This document shows, in pieces, positions 25,313-38,219 of a stretch of 64,000 nt of DNA. Below the pieces are notes generated by a model that made no database searches, was not told the origin of the DNA, and worked only from the letters and a program-made list of their open reading frames with translations. Source of the stretch: Enoplosus armatus (Eukaryota > Chordata > Actinopteri > Centrarchiformes > Enoplosidae); assembly GCF_043641665.1 (NCBI RefSeq), contig NC_092190.1, positions 16,546,048 to 16,610,047 on the forward strand, written 5' to 3'. The first letter of the stretch is position 1; the number at the start of each line of letters is the position of its first letter. The position numbers and the translations under genes were made by a program.

Positions 25313-27780
25313 CCAGATGTGTAATAAACTTGCCAACGTGTGTGTGTATGTGTGTGTGTGTGTGCTTGTCTGCACAATGTCATGACCCTTTCCACCACAT
25401 AAAGCTGCAATAAACAAAGCACCATGACACATGTTGTATACAATTAATTGCTTGCTCATTAGCAGTTTAGCAGCCTTTAAGGGCAAGACACAGTGTGTGT
25501 GTGTGTGTGTGTGTGTGTGTTTCTATGCATCGTTGTACAGTAACACCCAATTAACAATGTGAACAATGTAAGTGCCAAGAGTTTACAGTAAATTTAAGTA
25601 CTCACGTTTATCACATTTAATTAAAATGTCACTTAAAATGTCACTTTTGTCACAAAAAGCAATTGTGTAAACCAAAGCATGTTTCCTTCCAGATGTCAAA
25701 GATCTCTCTCAGCCAACCAAAACCTAACTGACTGCCACTTTGTGCTGCTGCCCATTTTCTGAGCTTCTAACTTGAGAAAGAGTTTCATGGCTGAGTGTGG
25801 GTGTACGCATTTTCTTTTAATAATACACGGTGAATTGTGTTGATTGACCCTGAGCTACTCCAGTAAGTTCTTCAAACAACCAACCTTGAATTAATTCTCC
25901 CAAACCTACATAGACATTTGAACAGAGTTTTGTCAGAACATCCCTGTTTTTACCCAACCAAGCCTGAGAGCGGGGAGGTGGGAGTGAAACCGAGAGCTGA
26001 AAATGCCTTTTTTGTCTTGTTTTTGAATTTCTGCATCCATTCATTATGCAGAGCTGAACTCTGAGTGAGGTTTTTTGGACGCATGAATACATCATGGCAG
26101 AGGTCAGCTCTCCTGATGAATATCAAGTGTACCTTATGCACCGGTCCGACCGCCATCTGCCCAGAGCTGCGCCTGACTCACCAACAGCAGCACAAACACC
26201 GCCCAAACACATCCAACAGGGCTAATTTCATCAACATATTCAACAAACAACAAAGGTTAGGGTCCATAGGAGGAAACAAGAGCGGGTTTTGAATCTGCTC
26301 CCCTCGTCTCTCGCAGATTACTATCTCTCCTCATTAAGTAAATGTCACCGTCAAATATTTGCTGGTTAAATGACATTATCCCCACGTTCATTTACAGCTC
26401 TCAGTTTAGTATATTAGGACCACTTGACTTTGTTGTCAAGTGTTTTCGGTAATCTTCTGACATCCTGTTTCTCTGCAAAGGTTTTTGATTTATTTTCTGT
26501 ATTTTCCTCATGTAAGAGCAGATATACTATTATTCTCTCTACAGCTCTGTTCAACAAGTTTCCTTACAGTACAAGAAGAAAGAAGAATGTGAACAAAAAA
26601 TCAATAACTAAACCCTTAGCCCTTATTTAAACAAGGCAAATGGCAAGCATTTTAAATTGGCAACTAACCTTTGATTCACAATAAGCTCCCCAAGTCTTAT
26701 CTCTTCACCACTCCTCCTACACTGTTTGCATGAAAGGTTCCGCACAAGGTAATAAAAGTGAATAAACCATCCAATTTACCATCAAAGGTTTTCAAATGTC
26801 CTTGCAAACAGCACCATACAAGTATAAAATCAAATGCATGCATCACCTAACATGTCCCATAATTACAACCCACTGTAAAGAGTGAGTAATAATAGCATTG
26901 CAGTAAAAGACATAAAATGATAGCGTAAACCTACTGTGAAATTCCAGCTGGGAATTCAGTTTCTTCCATTGCTCTTGAACCCAACAGCCACATTTCAGCC
27001 ACTGAGCCTCAGCCGTGAGCACACACTGTCCCTTTGTTCCTTCTGAAAACACACAAACATTATTGGACTTGCTAAATATATTTATTGCACAGCATGCTGA
27101 ATGTTTAAAGAGACTTTTATTTTACAATCCATATACAATTGTGGCGGAGGATGAGTTTCATCCTCTGACTTTACATAGTCAACACTGCCGCCACTGCTGC
27201 TGGCATGCTGCTCTTTGTGACTCTGTTCTTCTCATTTTTTTTTCACCTCTGCTCTTTGCAGCGCTCACAGTTTGAAGGACAAACCAACTGAATAACACAA
27301 TGTTATATACAAAGGATAACATAAATCTAACAGATGGATGACTTTTTAGAAAAGGACTGACAGTGACTCATGAGTCTACGATGGTAAGATCTAAAGAAAA
27401 AGAAATGACAATGAAGGTTTTGGCTACACTGCTTTAGATGCAATGCATATTTAAATGTAGCACCTGTTGATTCAAATGTCACTCTGAAGTGGCATTTGAA
27501 TCCTTTCGAAATGTGTCTTCCCAGGCTGTTGTGTACTTGCATTGCTTTCCACTGAGAGAAAACTGTCTCAATACATAAAGTTTAGCATCAGTAGCTTCAT
27601 GACGGCACATGAAGCTACTGATGCAGAAGGCAGTAGTCCTTAAAAGACTAGACTGCTCCTGATGTACAGTGTCATGTTGTCCTGAGGTTTGTGATGCAAA
27701 ATGTTCAAATAAGAGTGAAATAAATGGGAGAGTATAGAGAGTGACACTGAGTGGGAAAGCTGACGAAGGTCTTGCACTGA
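25313..27780. other. Intergenic, no supported gene
   Basis: Contains GT arrays, a relatively GC-rich patch at 26040..26240 with a short open frame (26094..26225) and a perfect hairpin at 27585..27624. Confidence 0.5.
25493..25520. repeat. GT microsatellite
   Basis: About 14 GT units. A shorter, interrupted GT array lies at about 25339..25363. Confidence 0.9.
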
Positions 27781-27859
27781 TCCCCCCCCAACACAAACAC
27801 AAGTTATACGTTATATTAACGTACACCCCCCCTGTCCCCCCTGCGTTACATTAACGCAT

Positions 27860-28085
27860 ACACCCCCTACTGGACACTTTATCTGGACACTTCATTTTGG
27901 TCACTGCACTGTTTGTTATTTATCTTATCTTATTCTTTTACCTTTATATTTTTACATGCTTGTTGTCTGTCAGATTATATGTTATATGTTAAAAACAATG
28001 TAGCACCATCAGACCACGGCAAATTCCTTGTAATGTATATTACTTGGCAATAAATAGTTTCTGATTCTGATTCTGATTCTGATTT
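27860..28085 (+). mobile_element. LINE 3' end with ATTCTG-type tail repeat
   Basis: A ggacactt-rich stretch, then a tgtagcaccatcagacca-like segment, caaattccttg, ggcaataaat, and three to four copies of TTCTGA at about 28059..28085. This is the typical 3' end of fish L2/CR1-like LINEs, as I remember them. The insertion has no coding part left. Confidence 0.6.
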
Positions 28086-28089
28086 AAAG

Positions 28090-29870
28090 GAATGACAGAA
28101 TGAATCAAGAGACATAAAGACACATGCACAGTATGATGTACACATCATAACACGCAGTTATGGATGTGACGTATTCAGCTTCATTCAAGTCTTGTCTCTG
28201 TACTGGCACAACAAGAGAAAAGAGAAATGAAATAAAACAAAAATCATAAAGGATGGATGTAGGCGGTAGCTAGGCAACAGGCACAAAGGCAGGGCCGTTT
28301 ACTCACGTGCCCCATAAGTCTACAAGCTTTATGAGTTTCCATATACCCCCTCACTTGCTGAACAAGGGCTTTGCCCTATGGGCGTCCTCAAATGAAAGCT
28401 GCTGGGGATGGAAAACCATCTTTATCTGCATATCATGCTCAGTTACTGTAGGTGGGGTCTGCACAGGAGAAACAAAATGCATTTCTGTTCAAATGTAACA
28501 ATCGGTTTTGGTGACTGTGATAACTACTGATACACTGCAAAAATGCCCTATGATATTGAAATAAGATGAGTTTCTAGATAACAAAACTGAAATATCTCAT
28601 GAACTATTGGATGGATTGCCATGAAACAAACAAGCCACACTAGATCCAGAGTAATGGAATATAGATCTCTGTTGCCTTGAACTTGAACTTCTAAACATGT
28701 ATAAATTGAGAAAACATTGGTCAATATGATCAATTCTGGGACACCCATGGTGCTGCACCTGTGGAGACCTGCAGCAGCAGTTTTTGTACTTCTCTGTATG
28801 TTTTGTGTGTTCATTGACTGCTGTCTGGGGGCCAAGTTTTCCTCAGGGACATTAAAACTTTACCCTATCCTACCCTACTCTGCCTACTCTACTCATTAGA
28901 GTATGTAACTAAACTATTAGTTTGCTCTCGAAAATGATCAGTTTTAGACGTCTACAGTATATTACTTTATGGTATAACTTTATGACGTTTAAGACTGCAA
29001 GGTTAAATCCAGGCTCATCTTGGCTATGATATGTTGAATTTCATAACAACAAAATTAAGCCTGTGCATTCAGCTTTAAAATAGCATTTCACCATCTGTCC
29101 TTCTTGTGTACATTGTTCTTTTGCTCACCTGACCACCAGGAGGCCACAGAGCAACAGGCACTGAGAGAATCACAAAACAAGAGAAAGACAGAGCGAGTTG
29201 GAGAAATATCCTCTGACCCCCTCCAAACCCAGATGTTACCCCTGAGTCCTTTAACATCATCTTCATGCTTTCTCTATTTGTTCAAGGCCGCAGCTGCAAA
29301 TTCAGCAGGGACACCATGCTCACTGCCGTCCCTCTTGTCGACAGGCTCGTCTGTGAACAGTTCATTACACAGAGAAAGAGTCGGTGTTAGAGGGAGAAAT
29401 CATTACACGGGAGCAGGACATTTGTGTTTGGCAGGCTCAAGCAAAATGCATTTCAGATGATGATGGGCTCCTGACAGTCTGACTGATGAGCTGGTTAACT
29501 TCATGTTGGGTTATTTATTTATTTGGATCCACTCAGGCGTGTAACTTACTGACAGCTGTTCACATACAATAAAAGACAATGTATGTACAAGTACAAGCAT
29601 TAAAGTTAAAGAGCAGAATAAGCCTCAACAGGCTCAGCAGGCTCACCAGGCTCACAGGCGTGCTTATCCCTGCCTGGCAGACAACAATTCATACTACGTG
29701 ACTGATGCAGTTGTAAAAATTGTTTACCTGTTCCATTCTGCTGAGCTACAAAGCAACGTGTGAATGTGTGAAAGGCAGTGCTGTAGTGCCAGGAGTGCTA
29801 CTAGGCTTTCACAAGCTTTCTCCAAAATTGTATGTGATGTTGACATATCATCAGCTTTTCAGTTGATACA
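28090..29870. other. Intergenic, no supported gene
   Basis: Family A fragment at 28586; a + strand open frame at 29104..29460 has no recognisable domain. Short CAGGCTCA tandem at about 29628..29657. Confidence 0.5.
28586..28640 (+). repeat. Dispersed repeat family A, short fragment
   Basis: actgaaatatctcatgaact followed by attggatggattgccatgaa: the 5' start of family A only. Confidence 0.6.
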
Positions 29871-29879
29871 GAGAACTTG

Positions 29880-30190
29880 TCTAGCAACTGTCCGTAAGTG
29901 CTGGATGTATGAATAAGCAACAGTTGCTTATTTATACATCCAGCAGTTACAGAGAAACATTATCATTCATTTGGAGTCATGTTTCTGACCACCTGGTGAA
30001 CTTAAGTCCAATATTTATCTTCTTTTAGCTCTGCTTTGGTCTCCACCAACTTCTGAGGGATATATCTGGTTCTTAAGCTGCTAAATGCTCCACTATGTTC
30101 AGCAGCAAGTTGCTAACTGTCTCCAGGTATGGTGTACAATGAGTTTTAAGAGCTTTTTCACTGAAAACAGCCCACAGTCTTTAAATTGGG
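29880..30190 (+). repeat. Dispersed repeat family B copy preceded by an inverted duplicate of its start
   Basis: attcatttggagtcatgttt, tggtctccaccaacttctga, ctgctaaatgctccactatg and tttcactgaaaacagccc mark family B. Its first bases are mirrored immediately upstream to give a long palindrome (29891..29953). Confidence 0.65.
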
Positions 30191-30559
30191 ATGATGTCAT
30201 GCAAATAAGAATAGCTCTTTAATAGCAATATTCTACAAATATAAAACCTCCATGAATTAAAAGCTCATAATACAAAGAGTAATTGTCCTTGTTTGCAGTT
30301 AATGGTATCATGTCAACAGTTTTACATATGTCTCTTCCATAATTGTTGTCTATGGGATGAATGCTTTTTGGGCCGCAGGGGACTTTTTTTTCTTGCCATG
30401 AGTGGCCACTGGGACAAATTGGCAGCAAGGCTGACTCTTAATGACTCTTGACATATCTTGTACGCTCAGCTCTTTAGAGTGCATAGTGTCTTTCAACTAA
30501 TAGTTTTTTTGGCCCACAACTTCCCTGTTTTGGTTCAGTCTTACCGCTCTCATCAATGC

Positions 30560-30725
30560 TGTATCCGCCAACAAGCATAAAAAGCTCTAAAAACTCAATA
30601 TACTCTACCTTTCCAGCACAAAACAGCAGACAAAGGTAGCGACTAGCTGGTGAATGGTAATGTTGCGTTATGTGTCTGCTGGGTGTATATATAAATAGGC
30701 AACTAGCTAACAAGTTCAAGGTTAT
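30560..30725 (-). repeat. Dispersed repeat family B fragment, opposite orientation
   Basis: On the - strand: ttgttagctagttgcctatt, cagctagtcgctacctttgt, ctgctgttttgtgctggaaa. It faces the + strand copy at 29880..30190, so the two form an inverted pair about 370 bases apart. Confidence 0.55.
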
Positions 30726-30729
30726 AATA

Positions 30730-33700
30730 TGTCAATATTATGATTATAGCTTGCCACTGGCCAAAAAAATCAATTAACACTGCTGTAACTTCAGCTTTTG
30801 TGGCTTTTACTTTTAAAATGTCTAATGCACATTTACAGTTTTATTTTTGCCTTTAGACCTACAGAACCCTTCTTAAATCTTTTTAAATCCCTGATGATTC
30901 TCTAATTCAAAAGTTAATCCTCACCAAGCAATAAAGCAAGACAATTTCTTCCTCGTCCCTGAGATTCAAGCTCTTTAACTGGCAGTGTCAATAAAAGCAC
31001 CAGCTACGGATTTAGAGGAAACCGTCACTCAGCCAAGGCTCATTTTGGCCACATGGCATTAATTGAACCAGTGGGCTGATAGGCCATCTCTGCCTCTGAC
31101 TGTCTTTGATGGTGCCATGGGGGCAGATTAAACATGAAAGGATGAAACTGACAGACACAGGGTCTGCCACTCGTACATTGATGAGCACCAGACAAGGCAG
31201 TGTGGTAGGACAGCTCTGGGTTTAATATGCAGGCCAGGTCTTCTCTGTAGTGACAGGAAGACAGGGCGCATGAGAAGGCATTACATTTCGTTGCGCCTGT
31301 GGCTTTCCTCTCCCAATTTCAAAGAGCTGGTGTGATAAAAGCAACATTGCAAGTAAATTAAAAGGAGTGATAATTACACAGATGATAACACAAATATCAG
31401 GAGAGAATGGGCAGCACAATAAAATTTGAAAACAATGAGTCTTCTCTCCCTCTCATTCTGTGGTAAAGACCAGAGCTCAGAGGCTCAGATCAAACGGTCG
31501 TGGTGATGAAAAGAGCAGGTCTCCGAGGGCTGATAGAGAAAGGAAGGGACGAAACACAGAGATCAGAGAGAAGGACCAAATGAAGGCTAATTTGTCCTGA
31601 TGATCCAGACTGTAGCTAAAAGGCTTCAAAGAGTAGCAGCATGAACTCAAGATCATTGGTCAGATTGTGTGATTGTACGCAGATCATCTTAACACACCAC
31701 AGAAAGGCCTGTACAGTGAAATGCATCTTTTTCCTAATCATTTTACCTTTGAAGATATTTCCATATTAGTCACAGGCTTACATATTCGAGCTTAGCTACT
31801 TTCTATTGCTGTTGTCGCCTTGAAGGCCACCTCCACAAAACTGTATTTGAAAAGAACTGAGCTGACTGGTTGTATGCTCTCGAGCTGCTGACAGCAAAGT
31901 GTTGAAGGATCCTTCAAAACTTGAATATGCAGCTGTGTTAATCCACAATTAATATTCTTTCATTATCAATTTACCCTGATGACAACCTTTACCTCCACAT
32001 AACAAAAGTTATTGAGCTTCATGTCAGCCTTCTCCAAAATTATTAAAGTGGATGGAGACACGTTTATACGAATATGTTCACAAGCTAAAAGTTGTTGTAT
32101 ATCAGGGACAACTAACGGTTAAGAATATTAAATCTTGACATATTGGGTGACATAAGGCTGTCAACTCCAATGTTATTGCAGTAGCAGTTATAGGTTTGTT
32201 CAGGCATGCTCTATCTGTAGTTACGATATTTCCAACAGCCTTTGCTTCTGCAGTAAATGTCGGGCTTTTCATTAATAGTACAATCGTATGGATTCAGAGA
32301 TGTAATGCTGTCTGACTGCCATGGCCATAGTTTGTCCTTTACCTCACCTCTAAAGAACATGTTCCCATCTACTTCAGTGCTTTTTTTTTTCAAAAAGATG
32401 AACTATGGGGAAAAGAAAGTGAAAAATGCAAACGGTTTAAGAAATTAGAGTGGAGTTTATTAGTTTTTGTTTGTCACAACAACCAACAGCAAACACAAGG
32501 GAGCCTCTCCTACACACACATTTGTGCACTACATGCCAGTAAATACACGATTATTAAGGAAAAGGGTTGAGAAAACTGTGGCAGACACAGCAAAAGAAAC
32601 AATGTAAGAGGTTGCATATTCATTGTCATACAAATACACATTTATATTGTAACTATAGTGTTTTTCATTTGTTGACACTTAAGACATTAAAGATTGTGAT
32701 TTTATTTTGGTAATAGGCAAACCAAATGTGTGATACACATTTTATAGATATTTCCTCAACCAAAGCTTGAACTGCCATGTAAAGTTATTCAGGGGCCAAT
32801 GCACTTACAACCAACAGCATTTTTCCCAACAAGACACCTTAAAAATGTATTGTTTTTGTCCATGCCTTACTAAAACGAATGTTTTCAAATTGGCCAGCTT
32901 TATAGTTAAAGCTACTCTACTTAATATTTTCAACAATCGATTTAAACACGTGACATGTTTTATGTCATGTCACGTGTTTAAATATGTCAAATATGTCGCG
33001 TGTCATATATAATATATAATATCTTACATTCCCAACACCCAACCATCTGCCTTGGCCTCCTGCTTAAAGGGTTTTGCAGTAAAAGGTCACATGTCAGGAA
33101 AACATCATCATGAGTGACATTAAGCCATTGAACAAATACCTCTGCTGTAGATTCTTTGGCGAGGACGGTCTGATTCTTTAGGCTTGTTTATGAGTAGCAG
33201 TCTACATCTTTGTATTGCTGACTGTCATGCCTTCTATAGCACATATACAAAATACCATGTGTGCTCAGCTGATTGGCTTTGAATAGCAGCTCCTGTTGTG
33301 CTATCACACCTCTGTGCAGGCGCTTCCCTGATGTCTCATAGCATTTGCCACACTGACTAATAAAATGCTTCACCGGGGTGAGATAAGACTCGCTTGCCTT
33401 GAAAAATAAGGAAACAAAAACAAACACACTCGTTTTACAGACTTTGCCAAAAGTTGCTGAGTCGCCATGGCAACAACACAGCACAGCAGCAGATCACTTG
33501 TCAATCCAAACATCTCATGGAGAGAAGCGCTTGTGAATCTGAAGGAAAGCTCTTAGAGCCTCAACATGCTAAAAAGCATCAATAAATGAAGTGATAGAAT
33601 AAACATCTCATCCCTCTGCTGCCAGGAAGAGAAAGAGGGGGAAATTAACACACTTCTCAACAGACAGCTGTTTTAAACGTATTCAAACTGTAGTACTACG

Positions 33701-35990
33701 GTGTTCATCCACATGGCAAACAAGCAGCATTGTTGCAGCATCTGGGCCAAGCAGGCATGCCATGCTGCGGCCAAGACGCGAACTAGAGCCCTCAGGCTGT
33801 GCTCACAAGAACAATGGTCTGAGATACGCTTTCTGCTGGCTTGGAGTCAGTGCCAAGGCGTTAGCTCAAAATGTACAACCATCATTTAATTTATAAACAA
33901 CAACTTTTAAATTCATACTACAGAAAGTGTGGAAAGCTCAAATGATCAGAACTTTCAGCACAACAACAAGAGTAAAATCAGAGCTGTGCTCAATATTCAC
34001 CTCCACTGCTGCTGGAGATCATGTGCAGGAAGCTTCTTTGGTTGTAGCTACATGACATCAATTGTTAATGTTCCTACTAGCAACACTTAATCTGATAATT
34101 AGACTGATTTTCCAAATTGAATTCACTTCCTTATTCAGTCTGACATCATGTTCATGTTAGCCGTTTGGGGGCAATTTTCAGTCCACAAAGAAGCTGCATT
34201 AAGCGGTTGCTAGGAGCGGTTGTCCCTCGAAGAAATATGCACATTTAAGAGTTGTAACTTCTGTGAGTTGACTTACAACAACCATTTTTATGGTAATGTT
34301 TTGTCGCCTTTTCTCCAGCTGGAAACAGATGTCAGAGAACACCATAACTATTTGAATTGCTGATAAAACAAATAGGAATAAAAAACAGGATGTATGCATT
34401 TATTCAGAGGTATGGAACACTTTGGAATGTATTCACCATCTACTTTTTTTTTACCAGGAATAAGAATAGTTATAACCATGTTTGTAAAACAAGAAGGGTT
34501 CTGTAAATGTTAAAAAGTGTTTCTCATAGGAAAGTGCCACAATAGAACTGTTTGATTCATTAAAGTACCATTGATTCTGATTTACTGATTGGATCTGTCC
34601 CATCAGGAAGAGTAATTCCAGATAACACTGATGGCCAGATTTCATGAGCATCTTTTACATCTTGTTCCCGTCGCATCGTTTTACCTGCAGTCATGCACTT
34701 ATCAAACAAGTGCATCCGCCTGGAGGCCCAGTTTGCCTGTTGAGGTCGACTACAACTACGTAGGTAAACGACGATCTCGTTGGGGAAAAGAAACTTGAAT
34801 TAACATCAGTTCTACAGAAGTTTCAACAGACAAAGAATGAGAACACCACATATCTGAAGAAGAAGCTGCAACGCGTTAAATTAACAGGAAACAAAGAGAA
34901 CAATTGTAGTTCCGTCCTCATCAAATGTATCTTGATGTTCAGTGGAATGTGGCATTAGTATAAGCAAGCAACTGCACTCTTGTCAGTCAATTTGGAAGTG
35001 GTGGCAGGTTCAGTGTTGTTTACATTTAGATCACAGATTGTGGCTTTTAATGCTGTAAACCTTTAAAACACATTTGCATGTAAATATGGTTCATGCAATA
35101 TAAAGAAAAAGGTCTCTATGCCCAGAGGTTCATTTGATTAGCTGGTCCATTCAAGTGAACTGACGAATGGCACGAGTGTCCAGGCACCGTTGTTTCCATC
35201 TTATCTGTGGCTCTGACAAGGAGCCGAAACACTTGAGAGCACTTGATTTACAAAATGAGAATAAGCTCGTGGCTAAGAGTGCAGGGGACTTTGAAGTGTA
35301 AACGAGGAGCGGGAGCGGAAGAGGAAAGATATTTTGAAATTGGACAAAATTGGAAGAGAAAGGGAATGAGAGGAGAGGTGAGCTGATGTAATGTTAAGGG
35401 GAAGTGAGCCAGAGAAAGGAAGGGATGCAGGAGCAGATAATGAGAGTAATGAACTGATGAAAGTGGAAGAAGGAATGTCACAAGTAGATTGCAACTGATA
35501 CCCATGCTGAAATTTTTTGGGGTGAAAAACTTCTTCCTAATTTCTTCTACCATTTTCAAAGTGCACACCACCAGAAGTTTACATAAGACTCCAATGAAAC
35601 CAAGGATGACAATTAAAAGTAACATATTAAGTTAAAAAAAATACCAGTGCTGTAGACTGTGCACTGCAGCACAATATGCTTTACTCTCTCATGGCAACAT
35701 CCTTCAAAGCTCAGTGCATTTGAACAATGCCAAAATTTTTTGAACACTGCAGCAAAACAGCAGGCGGAACAACACTGTAGACAAGTTTGTAAGCATATTA
35801 AGCTGCTGGTGCATGACAAGGCACCTACTTTTAATGTTCCTCAACTTGAAAATTTGAAACATTTGAGACTTCCCAAGAAGAACGACAGCATCAGTCGATT
35901 CAGCAAGTGCCCCAAACAACATATGTTTATGTTCAAGTGACAAAACCCTAACGAAGTAGTCATTCTAACCAAAACCATGATATTTCTTCA
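30730..35990. other. Intergenic, no supported gene
   Basis: AT-rich. The only notable structure is the palindrome with CACGTG cores at 32940..32983. No splice-site-bounded coding segment was recognised. Confidence 0.5.
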
Positions 35991-35991
35991 C

Positions 35992-36250
35992 CCTTAGTCT
36001 TGCATAGCCAGACCAATCTCTGCACTTTGGAGAAAGGCCTGGCTCAACCCATTATCATTCTGGGATAGAGGAAAAAAACACTCTCGCTTGTTTGTATTTC
36101 TTTAAACCAAATCACATTCGTCTTGGGCAGCGCTAAGCCCAGGATGCAGCGACGGTGCCCTTGCAAAACGGTAACACGCAGATGGCGGAAGGGGAGGAGA
36201 ATGCCGTCTGAAATAGTCGGCCAATGGCAGACTTATCCCAACAGCCTATA
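35992..36250 (+). repeat. Probable MITE fragment (one terminus visible)
   Basis: ttagtcttgcatagccagac resembles one end of a fish MITE family whose copies end in its inverse; no matching inverted end was found downstream, so the copy is partial or the assignment wrong. Confidence 0.3.
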
Positions 36251-36259
36251 TCCGGAGGA

Positions 36260-38000
36260 GTCAGTCTACCTCAACCTTAACAAAGTACTTATTTTAATCC
36301 AAATCATAAACCGAACCAAGTTGTTTTTAAACTCAAATCAAACCAAACCTTAACCATAGCGTTGTGACATCTTAAAATAGATTTATTTTTCAACAGTGAC
36401 AGTTTTGAAAGACACAGACTAATGATCCGCTGTTTGTTTTTTTCTCCCCAGTATAATTATATAACGGATAAACCAAAAAAAGCAACAATCAACCCAGAAG
36501 AAGAGGTCAGTCCCGCCTTCTCTCGTTAACTGGCATTGCTGAATCTTGCTATTATGAGGCCGGAACTGAACGCCTATTATATATTGAGGAAATAAAAAAA
36601 CCCTGGCTGTAACCTGTTGTTCGGATGTGACCAGTCTTAGATAGAAGATATTTAACTGCAACTATTTCTCAGCCCCTGGTGGTCACGTCGTTCACATCTT
36701 ATTGGGCATGTGGGTGTGGCTAGGCATTCAAATACATAGAAACTAAAAACCACAGAACTTAAACTGAATACTCAAAAACTACAAAATATAATCTAAGGAG
36801 TTAATCATCAGTAACCTCACACACATTGCCACACATTTTGGTCAAGAGGCTACTAAAAGCCTTGTATATTGGCACACCAACATATCAGTTAAAACAACGC
36901 TGGAAGAAGTATTGTTTATTTAAACCTCCAATAGCAGAAAGTTCAATGTTTCCCTCAGAAATGTAATGAAGTAGCAGTTTAAAGTAGTACAAAAAGGAAA
37001 TATTCAAGTAAAGAAGAACCTCAGAGTTGGTGAATACTTAAGTAGATTTACTTTGTTGCTTTCCACCACTGGGTGTAACCCATGTGATGCAATTCCACCA
37101 GGACTATCACCTCCCCTGTAGCAGCCACTACAGTATGTGGATGACAACCGATATATTTCCTGAGGTGTTGCTGGTACAACGGTGACAACAAGGAAGGGAA
37201 ATGGAAACCAGCTGTCTGTCTCAGCAGCACTTGCACATTCTCCATCAGAGCTGATCTTGAGATGTGATTTGCCTGCTGTTGTGCTTTGACATAATGTCAC
37301 TCACTCACCTGGTTATCATGCTTTAAGAAAAAAAGGGAGGCACAGGGGGTAGACAGACAGGGATCACGAAGAGTCAACACCGTCTTTATTTGGTGCTGCA
37401 GTGAAATGCCTCGGGTTAAAAAGAAAAAGAAAAGAAGAGCAGAAATGTTCTTGTCTTATCTTGTTCAGCATACCAAATACTGCATTCAGACAGTTTTAAT
37501 ACACATAATCTAGTTTTGTTTGATTTTGCTCAGGGCACTTTTAAATATATTTCAGACTGACATTGAATATACAGTATTTTTCCTGCAATGTGTTCATGCT
37601 GAGATCTGCTGAGCACTGTGTGGATTGGTGGGACTGGAGAGGGAATCACAAATTGTAATCTTGTATTTGGTCTTGTATTTCCTCTTCCTGTGAATTAAAT
37701 CACAGTAAACTGGAAAACTCATCTTGTTTTATTTCAATCCCTAGTTGGCAGCTAGTAGTAATCAAGGAGAATATTTATCTGAGTTTTTAGAATATTTTGA
37801 CAACCAATGGTCAAATTATATATTAATATGTGTGACTATTGTGTATTTACCATGAAATATTATTTAATGAATTAGCACCTAGTAGATAAATTAAAGGGAA
37901 GTGAGTCATATACAAATATATAATCAAAAAAAGAAGTAGAGTAATTCAGCATCTCAATCTCCTGGGATCACTCTACATGGCCTTGTTAGTCTGTCGGTCA
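36260..38000. other. Intergenic, no supported gene
   Basis: Nothing recognised beyond scattered AT-rich sequence and a C/T-balanced stretch at 37050..37310 with a chance open frame. Confidence 0.5.
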
Positions 38001-38010
38001 GTCCACCACT

Positions 38011-38215
38011 GGTCCAGACTGAAATATCTCAACTATTGGATGGATTGACATTAAATTATGGATGGTGAACATGTATACCTGCTTAAAATGAGCATGTTGA
38101 TATTATAATTGCAAGCATGTTAGGATGCTAATGTTTGCATTTAGCTCAAAGCACTGCTGTGCCTAAGTGGATAAGTAAGCACAGCCTCACAGAGCCACAC
38201 GGCTGCAGACTCGGT
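38011..38215 (+). repeat. Dispersed repeat family A, internally deleted copy
   Basis: Begins with the same ggtccagactgaaatatctc as the copy at 49757 and then jumps to the 3' part (atggtgaacatgtatacctgc, gcatgttaggatgctaatgt, caaagcactgctgtgcctaa). Confidence 0.65.
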
Positions 38216-38219
38216 ATAT

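Noticed and set aside
29104..29460. 118-codon + strand frame
   Set aside because: Composition fits random sequence; no domain, and no convincing splice or promoter context.
29485..29530. ttatttatttatttggatcc-like start resembling another LINE 3' end
   Set aside because: Only about 20 bases fit; too short to call an element.
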